Part shown: in pieces, positions 33,460-40,960 of the stretch
Numbering within the stretch: the stretch's first letter is position 1
Layout: every line of letters starts with the position of its first letter
From: Clostridia bacterium
GTDB lineage: Bacteria > Bacillota > Clostridia > Oscillospirales > CAG-272
Direction: 5' to 3'
Length of the DNA: 63,605 nucleotides
Assembly (NCBI GenBank): GCA_017621415.1
Contig: JAGATD010000007.1
Location: 1-63,605, forward strand
The notes under the pieces: model-generated
Seen by the model: only the letters and a program-made list of their open reading frames with translations
Databases searched by the model: none
Told to the model about the DNA's origin: nothing
Translations under genes and position numbers: made by a program

Positions 33460-33545
33460 TCTGATACGAGAGGAGGAGAACCAGATAAACTGCACTTGGG
33501 GTTGGGAAGATCCACAAGCAAAGTTTACCTTCCTTCGTATGCTAC
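33460..33545 (-). promoter_or_regulatory. Conserved noncoding element upstream of the zinc-ribbon gene (copy B)
   Basis: Matches 16130-16205 block by block (ATACGAAGG, CTTTG, GGAT..TCCCAACCCC, CAGTTTATC on the minus strand). Probably a leader or regulatory RNA. The gap 33546-33676 has no gene. Confidence 0.45.
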
Positions 33546-33676
33546 TTTTCGGGTATATAACACTAAACTCGGATATCAGTGGCGAAATCCTTTGCTTAGA
33601 TTACAGCTATTTGTAGTTACATTGCATCATTTGTAATCTTTTATTTTCATTTTAATATAGTTTGCATATCAAAAGT

Positions 33677-34327
33677 TTATATATCCTTTGTAGGAGAATG
33701 AATAACATTATCTACGACACCGAGTATTTCCCAATCACCTACAGGGTGAATATCTCTATAAAGAGGTTCGCCGTTCTCGTCAACTTCATCGTTGGCGGGC
33801 TTGAGATAATACTTTCCGCCTCTTGCACGAGCAAGAACTTTAGCGGTAGCATCCTCGTTATTTACTCTCGCTATGACAACTTCACCTACTTTTGCGGTAT
33901 TCTGAACACGAACCACCATTAAGTCACCGTCAAAAATACCTCTTTTAACCATACTTCTTCCGGTTGCTTTAAGAATGAAATGTTCGTCTGCGCCGAAGAT
34001 CTCTACGGGCAAAGCTACGGTAGATACTATGTTTTCAACCGCAAGTACAGGCTCACCGCAAGGGCAAGAGCCGACTATAGATGCGTTTCGTGAAGCTCCT
34101 ACTGTGAGGTTGTCTGGGATAGAGATAACACGCTTTTTGCCATTATGCTCAAGCTCTATCATCCCTCTCTCTTCTAGTACCTCAACGAGATTGGAAACCC
34201 AACTGAGAGAAGCTATGTCGCAAGCTGTAGCTATTTCTCTGAATGTAGGCGATCGCCTTTCGTTATTATGGAAATCGCATATAAACTGATATACTGCGTT
34301 CAGCTTTACTTCATCAAACCTTCTCAT
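33677..34327 (-). CDS. LexA-like SOS repressor of element B
   Basis: A 216-residue relative of 18178-18831. Winged helix (RRSPTFREIATACDI), cleavage region SCPCGEPVLA and an intact S24 dyad (ATGRSM serine, EDATAKVL lysine). The start is ATG 34327, with a GAAC/GTTC palindrome 26 bp upstream. It should respond to DNA damage and control the B operon and possibly A. Confidence 0.85.
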   Translation of the reverse strand: MRRFDEVKLNAVYQFICDFHNNERRSPTFREIATACDIASLSWVSNLVEVLEERGMIELEHNGKKRVISIPDNLTVGASRNASIVGSCPCGEPVLAVENIVSTVALPVEIFGADEHFILKATGRSMVKRGIFDGDLMVVRVQNTAKVGEVVIARVNNEDATAKVLARARGGKYYLKPANDEVDENGEPLYRDIHPVGDWEILGVVDNVIHSPTKDI

Positions 34328-34352
34328 AAATCCACCTCTTTGCTTTTTGAGA

Positions 34353-34365
34353 GAACATCGTGTTC
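34353..34365. promoter_or_regulatory. LexA-type operator (B)
   Basis: GAACATCGTGTTC, a palindrome with the same arms and spacing as the operator at 18858-18872. Confidence 0.6.
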
Positions 34366-34432
34366 TGTTAAAATTATATCACTTATTCGGGGACTTGTCA
34401 ATAGGATTTAGGAAGAAATATTATCCAAATTT

Positions 34433-34636
34433 CTAGGTGTCAGATTTTACGGACACCTTTTTCTTTTTACCCTCTCCTTTCCTCTTGATATAGTTCTCGT
34501 ACTGCCTTGAGATTACGACCTCAAGAACAGTGGCGAGTACAGTAAGCTCGTCAGAAGACAACTCTTTCAGATCGGGTTCTCCGTCGATAAAGACTGCAAG
34601 ACCTGTTTCGTTCTCTCTTACTGTGATTTCTTTCAA
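34433..34636 (-). CDS. Conserved small protein upstream of LexA-like repressor (element B copy)
   Basis: About 67 residues; relative of 18941-19150 (TGLAVFIDGEPD, ATVLEVVIS, lysine-rich tail ending SDT). TTG 34636 follows AAGGAG with proper spacing; the longer frame to 34699 crosses the promoter. Confidence 0.6.
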   Translation of the reverse strand: MKEITVRENETGLAVFIDGEPDLKELSSDELTVLATVLEVVISRQYENYIKRKGEGKKKKVSVKSDT

Positions 34637-34666
34637 AACATCACTCCTTTCGTGTTTAGTGACTAC

Positions 34667-34740
34667 ATCATACCACATAAGGCTAAAGGATTTAAACATA
34701 CCCCTCTACCATCTTTTGAGTATTTTGTGGAAAGAAATGA
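34667..34740 (-). promoter_or_regulatory. Control-operon promoter of element B
   Basis: A -10 TATGAT (34672-34667) lies downstream of TTTCCACAAAATACTCAAAAG (read in parts on the minus strand), which resembles the upstream region of the B late promoter. It is the counterpart of the promoter at 19182. Confidence 0.45.
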
Positions 34741-35204
34741 GTTAAGGGTGGATTAGAGGATAAGGTTTATGTTACCAAGTTATTATGCAAATGATTTCAA
34801 CTCTTACAGAGTGGATAGGTGGGGATTATATCAGAGAAAGGCTTGGTGTCAAGTGCAGAAAGCTATCACTTATAATTCAAAATCGACGAGATTTCAATGT
34901 GTACCTTTCTCGATTATTAACTAAAAGGAAGATTTGACAGCTCTTGACCTCTGCACCTTTCCCTGATGGTAGGCTTTGTCGAATTATCGACAAAGTGTGG
35001 AGTAGATAATATCAAGTTAAATACAACTTGGTAAGAGTTGAGGTTAGAGGGGTATGAAAATATCCCATTAAAGCCTCAAAACTTGGAAGTTAAAATAGTT
35101 CATTTCGTAATCTGAAAAGGTTATGATGAAATAAAAACGAAAAAGGAGAAACAACGATGAAACACGAAACAACAACCATCAATACCGAGAAAGGAGGAAA
35201 CAAG
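34741..35204 (+). promoter_or_regulatory. Leader region of the element B recombinase cluster
   Basis: Gene-free. It shares with 19252-19701 the block TATATCAGAGAAAGGC, TTGACAGCT (34935-34943) and a stem-loop with arms TTTGTCGA/TCGACAAAG (about 34978-34996). Sequence outside these blocks has diverged. Confidence 0.4.
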
Positions 35205-35582
35205 ATGAAGGCAGTTATATACGCAAGATACTCCCTCTCGAATGTAGCTCACAACTACATCAGAAAGCAAATTGCAGCTTGTGAGAAATATGCGGAGGCT
35301 CACGGTATCGAAATCGTAGACACCTATACTGATGCAGGTTTGGCGACAGCTCCGAGAACCGGTTATAACCAACTTTTAGCTGACGCAGCTGAGGATAAGT
35401 TCAACCTCATTCTCGTGTTCACGTTTGACAGATTTGCCGTAAAGGTTAAAGATGTCAAAGAAACCTGCAACGTGCTTCTTGATAAGAAAATTGACATCGT
35501 ATCTGTTTATGACGGTTACACTTTCAACTTTGAGAAGTTCCTTGCATCACCCACTATTAACTTCGCAGTCACAGATGATTAA
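35205..35582 (+). CDS. Truncated serine recombinase (resolvase domain only)
   Basis: 125 residues from the ATG after AGGAGG. Resolvase N-terminus AVIYARYSLSN, then TYTDAGLATAPRTGYNQLL and VFTFDRFAVKV. It lacks the recombinase, zinc-ribbon and coiled-coil parts. Resolvase motifs are degraded (SLSN where SSERQ is usual, and TFDRFA for the usual KxDRFSR). Either a decaying duplicate or a small regulator of recombination. A frame to 35157 exists but starts upstream of the best ribosome site. Confidence 0.55.
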   Translation: MKAVIYARYSLSNVAHNYIRKQIAACEKYAEAHGIEIVDTYTDAGLATAPRTGYNQLLADAAEDKFNLILVFTFDRFAVKVKDVKETCNVLLDKKIDIVSVYDGYTFNFEKFLASPTINFAVTDD

Positions 35583-35707
35583 AATTAGAAGTTTCTCCGA
35601 GATAAAGATATTCAGATTGTAGACATCAAGGACAGCTGCATCATCAACTTGAGAGAAGCAGCCGCTACTATTGACTCAAATCCAATATTCAGAATAGGAG
35701 ACAAGAA

Positions 35708-35869
35708 ATGAAAACAGCGATGTATATAAGGTTCAACGCAAAAGCCTTATACAAAGATTACGTCAAAGCAACGGGCGAGGCGATCCTCGCTCAAATAATA
35801 AGTAAAGGAAGGAGATTAAATGCAGACAGCTGTTATTTACGCCCGTTACTCAAGTTACGGACAGACTGA
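35708..35869 (+). CDS. 53-residue frame with resolvase-like start, overlapping recombinase B
   Basis: ATG after AGGAGA. It begins KTAMYIRFNAK, which resembles the first strand of the recombinases (KTGVIYARYS) but soon loses similarity. It overlaps the start of recombinase B by 50 bp. It may be the remnant of another duplicated recombinase 5' end or a leader peptide. Weak support. The stretch 35583-35707 shows nothing else. Confidence 0.3.
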   Translation: MKTAMYIRFNAKALYKDYVKATGEAILAQIISKGRRLNADSCYLRPLLKLRTD

Positions 35870-37355
35870 ACAATCCATCGAAGGACAAGTCCGAGAATGT
35901 ACCGATTACGCCCGGTTAAGTGACATCATAATAATTGATTCTTACATAGACCGAGCTATGACGGGTACAAACGACAATCGTACTAACTTTCAGCGTATGA
36001 TTAAGGACTCGACCAAAAGAGCGTGGGATTTGGTTCTCGTTTATAAGCTTGACCGTTTCTCACGTAACAAGTACGAGATGGCTATCCACCGAAAGACACT
36101 TAGAGATAACGGAGTCCGACTCGTATCTGTAAAAGAAAACATCCCCGATTCACCCGAAGGCATTATACTTGAGTCAATGCTTGAGGGTATGGCTGAATAC
36201 TATTCAGTCGAGCTTGCACAAAAGGTAAAGCGAGGACAACACGAAACTCGCCTGAAAGGAAACTACTGCGGAGGTGGACTTCCGTATGGATACAAAGTCG
36301 AAAAGATTAACGGTGAAAAGAAATACGTTATCAAAGACGAAGAAGCCGCCGTAGTTCTGCGTATCTTTGAAGAATACGCCGCCGGTAAGATATGCCGAGA
36401 AATCATTGACGGATTAACCGCTGATGGCATTTACGCTCGTGACGGAAAGCCGTTCGGCAGATGTGCGATATACGGCATACTTCAAAATGAACGCTACACA
36501 GGCGTTTACCGTCATAAGACAGATGGCGTATTCCTTAATACGTTCCCTCGCATCGTACCTCAAGCACTATTCGATACTGTAAAAGCCATTTGCGAAGAAA
36601 ACAAGGTAGGCGGTCACGCGAAAGAAGATCCGTTCCTACTGAGTGGTAGACTGTACTGTGGTTACTGCGGTCAGAAAATCCGAGGCGACTCCGGTACTTC
36701 GGCTAAAGGTCACGTCATTAAGTATTACACCTGCGCCGGAAGAAAGAAAATCAAGGATAAATGCAAAAAGCAAATCCTTCGCAAAGATGATCTTGAAAAA
36801 CTCGTAGTAGAGGTTACTCTCAAAGCTCTCGATAATCCCGATACGATAAGTACACTCGTAGATAGGATATTTGAGCTTAACGAAGAGAGAGCTAAAGCAA
36901 ACAGCACCCTCGCAATACTGTACAACGAGCAAATGGAATGTCAGAAGTCGATAGACAACTTGATGCGAGCTATTGAACAAGGCATTGTTACCCAGACTAC
37001 AAAGGAAAGACTTGAAGAGCTTGAGGGACGACTTGACGAGCTGAAAGCTAAGATTAAGGTCGAGGACTCCAAAGCTCGTATCAAACTATCCAAGCCTGAG
37101 ATAATGAAGTTCATCAATAAGGCAATACGCAAAGAGCCTGCTCAACTGCTCAAGCTGCTTATCAAGCGAATCGTACTCTATGATGACAAGATAGAAATCT
37201 ACTACAACATATCCGACAGAAAGAGACCTGATGAGGAAGATACTCATCAGGCCTTTTGCTTTTATTCGGAGAACTTCGATTACGAGAATCGAGGTTGGTG
37301 GTTTCACGTCAAAGGTGGTGGGGATTACGAAATTGAAGTCAGCTTGCTCATCTAA
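35820..37355 (+). CDS. Large serine recombinase (integrase of element B)
   Basis: A 511-residue protein homologous throughout to 19702-21222. Resolvase domain AVIYARYSSYGQTEQS, recombinase domain GGGLPYGYKVEKI, zinc ribbon CGYCGQK...CKKQ, coiled-coil and a C-terminal segment (LYDDKIEIYYNISDRKRPDE) shared with A. ATG 35820 follows AAGGAAGGAG. Located at the right edge of element B in the same orientation as in A. Confidence 0.92.
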   Translation: MQTAVIYARYSSYGQTEQSIEGQVRECTDYARLSDIIIIDSYIDRAMTGTNDNRTNFQRMIKDSTKRAWDLVLVYKLDRFSRNKYEMAIHRKTLRDNGVRLVSVKENIPDSPEGIILESMLEGMAEYYSVELAQKVKRGQHETRLKGNYCGGGLPYGYKVEKINGEKKYVIKDEEAAVVLRIFEEYAAGKICREIIDGLTADGIYARDGKPFGRCAIYGILQNERYTGVYRHKTDGVFLNTFPRIVPQALFDTVKAICEENKVGGHAKEDPFLLSGRLYCGYCGQKIRGDSGTSAKGHVIKYYTCAGRKKIKDKCKKQILRKDDLEKLVVEVTLKALDNPDTISTLVDRIFELNEERAKANSTLAILYNEQMECQKSIDNLMRAIEQGIVTQTTKERLEELEGRLDELKAKIKVEDSKARIKLSKPEIMKFINKAIRKEPAQLLKLLIKRIVLYDDKIEIYYNISDRKRPDEEDTHQAFCFYSENFDYENRGWWFHVKGGGDYEIEVSLLI

Positions 37356-37532
37356 ATACCACAAGGCAAAAATGCAAGTTTATCCCAAAATACCACAAAG
37401 CATTTAATAAGTTGGGCAAAAACGGGGCATTTTTGGCCTTTTTCGAGGGGTTGGAAAGCATCAAAAAAAGAGGCATTTCAGCCCCCTAAAAATACAAAAT
37501 TCACTCACTTTTTCGCCTTAATAAACGCTCCC

Positions 37533-37555
37533 TTCCTATTACATAGTAATAGGAA
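37533..37555. other. Perfect 23-bp palindrome after recombinase B, possible attachment site
   Basis: Arms TTCCTATTAC / GTAATAGGAA around ATA. It shares core and centre with the palindrome at 21320-21344 after recombinase A. It lies close to where chromosomal sequence (a glycoside hydrolase fragment) begins, which supports an element end. The stretch 37356-37532 has GGGCAAAAA/GGGGCATTTTT repeats and no gene. Confidence 0.4.
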
Positions 37556-37591
37556 TACAAATCAAAAATGAGGCGTTCAAACGAGGTCGCA

Positions 37592-37990
37592 TCAGTGAGA
37601 CCAAAAAGGAGATTCGTCAGAATCTCCTTTTATAGGTAGATGATAGTAACTGATGACATTGATTCCGCGCACGATCTGATAATTCGTCAAGTACCTTATC
37701 TCATCGGGAGTGATACCGTCACCGTAAATGCCGATGGATTCAGTAAGAGCCAGATTAGTGCCGTTCTGCCTTGCCGCAGAGGATGCCAGGCGAGGATAGA
37801 ATGGCATCCTAGCGGTCTCTTCTTCGTCAACGGGAGCTCTGCCGCCGTAAGGATAACGAATCTGCTCCCAAATAGCATCCACTCCGGGAATATGAAGCTG
37901 ACGTAGAGTCTCAAGGAGACTGTAATAGCCGAATTTTCCTCCGTCGGGATAATTGTCCGCCATTATATGACCTGCGTAATGCAAAACGTA
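37592..37990 (-). pseudogene. Glycoside hydrolase fragment at the element B boundary
   Basis: The frame 38017-37592 encodes about 130 residues (GHIMADNYPDGGKFGYYSLLETLR, given here only in part as GHIMADNYPDGG; later LTESIGIYGDGITPDEIRYL) that look like the TIM-barrel region of a glycoside hydrolase related to the GH2/rhamnosidase-type enzymes. Both ends are missing: the C-terminal side stops at the mobile element and the N-terminal side runs into the AraC fragment. It contains an 18-bp perfect inverted repeat (AGGAGATTC / GAATCTCCT) as coding sequence. Confidence 0.55.
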
Positions 37991-38529
37991 TAGATAATCG
38001 CGTATACAAGAGTTCAAAAGCCATCGAAAACTTTGTATTCCATGATGACGATGAAAAAATTCGAACGCTGTTCGAAGATATTTCTCGCGAGCACTACGAT
38101 ATGCGTTCCGGATATCGTGCTATGGTAAAGTGCAAGGCTCTCGAAATACTTCTAATAGGACTCAGAAGCTATTTTGAGGAAAAAGCTCCGCAAAATTATT
38201 CTCCCCCTATCAAAAAAATTATAGATTACATGAGCTACGGCTATATGTCCAATATACCTCTCGCCGATTTTGCCAAAAACCTGAACATCCCTTTTAGAAA
38301 CCTGTCTAAGATGTTCATAAAAGAGGTGGGAATGACATATACAAACTATGTCCAAAAAAGAAAAATATCCGAAAGCTGCAATCTCTTGATCGAGAGCAAT
38401 GAAAGTATAGAATTTATTTCGGAATACGTAGGTTTCTCCGACTCTAAGAAATTACGTCAAAAATTCAAGGAGCTGACAGGTATGACTCCGAGAGAATACA
38501 GGAAATCTCATAAGTCGCCGGGAAAATAA
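37990..38529 (+). pseudogene. AraC-family regulator, 5'-truncated
   Basis: Open from about 37990 with no start codon in a proper context; similarity to AraC regulators begins at NRVYKSSKAIENF. The C-terminal half carries the two helix-turn-helix motifs (PLADFAKNLNIPFRNLSKMF and IEFISEYVGFSDSKKLRQ). The N-terminal sugar-sensing domain is missing. An ATG at 38101 could still start a DNA-binding-only product. It is fused back-to-back to a hydrolase fragment, which marks a deletion junction. Confidence 0.65.
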
Positions 38530-38577
38530 TTTAGGAATAAAAGCATATACAAAAAAATTATAACTGCCAGCAGGCAA

Positions 38578-38616
38578 TGCACCGATATCTGTTGGTCTGC
38601 GGGTATCGGTGTTCTT
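38578..38616 (+). terminator. Terminator after AraC fragment
   Basis: CACCGATATC pairs with GGTATCGGTG across a GC-rich loop, followed by TTCTTTATTTT. Confidence 0.6.
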
Positions 38617-38669
38617 TATTTTGAAAAAAATGTAAGCATTTATTTACCTTAATAAAAACAAAAAAACAC

Positions 38670-38698
38670 TTGGGTATTTTTTTCACGGTAATTATAAT
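38670..38698 (+). promoter_or_regulatory. Strong promoter without an obvious gene
   Basis: TTGGGT, 17-bp spacer, TATAAT. No credible reading frame follows; the next features are an intergenic repeat and a perfect hairpin at 38995. It may be the orphaned promoter of a deleted gene or drive a small RNA of about 335 nt. Confidence 0.5.
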
Positions 38699-38799
38699 AC
38701 CGAAAAGAAAAAAGATGCTGAGTCAATAAGAATTCAGCACAATCAATGCTTTTAAGTCAAAAACAAGAAAAAATACTGAATTATTGGTGCGAAGCTCCT

Positions 38800-38935
38800 T
38801 CCGGGGCTAGCTTGATTTTGAACAAAAATCGTCGAATTTGACCGAGAAGCGCATCATCCACCGTAGTTGTCTTCAACTACGGTCCCCCTTCCCCAACAGG
38901 GAGGGCTTTGTCGGATGGCGCAGTCGGCGATAGAA
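38800..38935. repeat. Structured intergenic repeat (MITE-like)
   Basis: Contains ACCGTAGTTG/CAACTACGGT as a perfect hairpin (38870-38895) followed by CCCCCTTCCCCAACAGGGAGGG. Sequences of this build recur between genes in many gut Clostridia. Only one copy is present in this window, so repetition is from general knowledge. Confidence 0.4.
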
Positions 38936-38994
38936 AAAGAGCATAAAAAAGAAGAAATTCATAGAATTTCAACTTCATAGACTAGAAATATAAA

Positions 38995-39040
38995 AAAAAG
39001 AGCAAAGATGCCTGTATTTTTTGACATCTTTGCTCTTTTT
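38995..39040. terminator. Perfect bidirectional terminator hairpin
   Basis: AAAAAGAGCAAAGATG (38995-39010) pairs with CATCTTTGCTCTTTTT (39025-39040). The A/T runs fit termination on both strands. Nothing else was found in 39041-39341. Confidence 0.65.
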
Positions 39041-39341
39041 CGGTTGTGCCTAAATGAAGCAGCTCGTGTGAAAAACGGAAAGCGCGAAATATTGATGCCG
39101 CAAACAATCGGTGAAGCTTCCCTGCTGCTACGGCAAGGTTTTCACGCAGTTTTTTGTGCGGTTTTTGGATTTTGACCACAGGTTTTGACCCTTAGAAAAA
39201 GTGTGAATACCGATTCATTTGCCATATTTGCAACGTTTAGTTTACAAAGCTCTACTAAACAGGTGTAAAAACACAAACAAACGAACTACTGTGCGTCGGG
39301 GTAATAGCAGCTAGTCCAGTATTAGTTTCTGCCCAAAAATC

Positions 39342-39530
39342 TTATTTCTGGGATTTATAATCAAGAATTCCGATTATTCCCATCACGGCAAATGCAATAG
39401 CCAAAAGGAGTGTAATTATCCACCTTGTCATATCTTCGCCGCCAAGCCCAAGTATTACAAATGCGGCGATTGCCATAACGCCAACCACCAGCTGAAATAC
39501 GGATGAAAACAGTTGCCATTTACTTTTCAT
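39342..39530 (-). CDS. Small two-helix membrane protein
   Basis: A 62-residue protein with two hydrophobic segments (VFQLVVGVMAIAAFVILGL and WIITLLLAIAFAVMGIIGIL) joined by a short acidic loop. No family recognised. The ribosome site is weak. Confidence 0.55.
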   Translation of the reverse strand: MKSKWQLFSSVFQLVVGVMAIAAFVILGLGGEDMTRWIITLLLAIAFAVMGIIGILDYKSQK

Positions 39531-39628
39531 GTTACTTCTCTGGATAAATTTGTGATTTATACTAAATTCGATTTGTAAGCCACTGCCAACCTAGCTTTTA
39601 TGTCAGGGCTTATATTCATTTACCAGTT

Positions 39629-40126
39629 TTAAGTCAACCAAAAATCCAATACATTTTCGTAATTAACATTAGACAGTTCCTTGTTTTCGATCCAAGCAAT
39701 AAGGAATGTAATTGTATCTACTGTTCTGTCCAGAAGGACAAAAGAATAACCTCGATTATTTTCCGAGCGCCATACATCATACCCTTTTTTGTGTTCACTT
39801 TGACAAAAATAGTTATCGTTTATATTGTGGACTCCAATACCCACTGACCATTTTCCTATGGTGCCGGTAATAGATTCGGTATGTTCATCCGAACCGCAAA
39901 AATGCAAATCGCCGTCGGTGAATATCACTTCATACTGTTTTCCAACCGTCAAAAGTCCTGTATCAATGTCTAAAGCATAATTTGTCTCGGTTGTGATGGT
40001 ATCATAAGGAATATCATACTTATTTTTGCGAATGCTAAAAGGTATTCTTTCACCCCTATGACACACTATAAATTCGCCAACCGGGCAGGAGAGCGATAAA
40101 ACATCTCGGTATACGAACTCTTGCAT
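39629..40126 (-). CDS. Hypothetical cytoplasmic protein
   Basis: A 165-residue protein without signal or membrane segments and no known motif. Predicted beta-rich with many aromatic and acidic residues (DVWRSENNRGYSFVLLDRT). The start ATG 40126 has AAGGAG upstream. Single gene between a small membrane protein and a divergent DUF6512 gene. No function can be assigned. Confidence 0.6.
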   Translation of the reverse strand: MQEFVYRDVLSLSCPVGEFIVCHRGERIPFSIRKNKYDIPYDTITTETNYALDIDTGLLTVGKQYEVIFTDGDLHFCGSDEHTESITGTIGKWSVGIGVHNINDNYFCQSEHKKGYDVWRSENNRGYSFVLLDRTVDTITFLIAWIENKELSNVNYENVLDFWLT

Positions 40127-40308
40127 ATTTTTTCTCCTTGCAATTATGAAAGCGCAATCTTAGCAAATTACATTTTATCATTGTACTTACTCAAAGGACT
40201 TATATTTTAATTTCATTATATCAAGAATTCCAAAAAAAGTCAACGACTTCCATGTATATCTTTACCTCTTGAAAAATATACTTTTATAAAAAACAATTGA
40301 GGAAAGAT

Positions 40309-40833
40309 ATGAAACAATCGGTGTGGCTTTGGCAGCTTGTAGGGTTCTCGTTTACGTCACTGTTCGGTACGGTGTTGCACTTTTTATATGAATGGTTAGG
40401 GGGAAAAACGTGGGTAGTCCCTTTTTCCGGAGTTAATGAGTCTACGTGGGAACATATGAAGCTACTATTTTGGCCCATGCTTATTTTTGCGATAATACAG
40501 AGCTTTTTCTTCCGAGACAGGGAAGATTTCCTATGCGTAAAGCTTCGGGGAATACTCCTTGGACTTTTGTTGATTCCCATCCTCTTTTACACCTACAACG
40601 GGGTAATAGGACATTCACCGGACTGGGTAAATATTGCAATTTTCTTTGTTTCTGCGGCGATAGCTTTTCTTTACGAAACACGGCTATTTAATTCCGAGAA
40701 GCTAATTTGCAGGTCGCCTAAAATAGCGGTGGCGATACTTACACTCATTGCCCTGCTCTTCGTTATTTTCACCTTTATTACACCCGAAATTGGGATTTTT
40801 AAAGACCCACTAACCGGGACTTACGGGATATAA
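40309..40833 (+). CDS. DUF6512-family integral membrane protein
   Basis: A 174-residue protein with about five membrane segments and the family-typical motif VNESTWEHMKLLFWPM near residue 45. ATG 40309 is chosen; GAGGAAAG lies just upstream, while the TTG at 40297 lies in front of it. The function of the family is unknown. Confidence 0.75.
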   Translation: MKQSVWLWQLVGFSFTSLFGTVLHFLYEWLGGKTWVVPFSGVNESTWEHMKLLFWPMLIFAIIQSFFFRDREDFLCVKLRGILLGLLLIPILFYTYNGVIGHSPDWVNIAIFFVSAAIAFLYETRLFNSEKLICRSPKIAVAILTLIALLFVIFTFITPEIGIFKDPLTGTYGI

Positions 40834-40893
40834 ATTTAACAATTAAAAGACTTCACTTTTCGGTGAGATCTCTTTTGTCATGTCGGAAATATC

Positions 40894-40933
40894 AAAAAAG
40901 CAGCCGCTATTATTTCCAACGGTTGCTTTTTTT
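40894..40933. terminator. Bidirectional terminator between convergent genes
   Basis: AAAAAAGCAGCCG pairs with CGGTTGCTTTTTT. It serves the DUF6512 gene from the left and the GH43 gene from the right. Confidence 0.75.
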
Positions 40934-40960
40934 GCGAAACATATTCTATTGTAGCAGAAA

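Noticed and set aside
1..37600. tRNA gene as integration target
   Set aside because: No cloverleaf sequence was found near either element edge.
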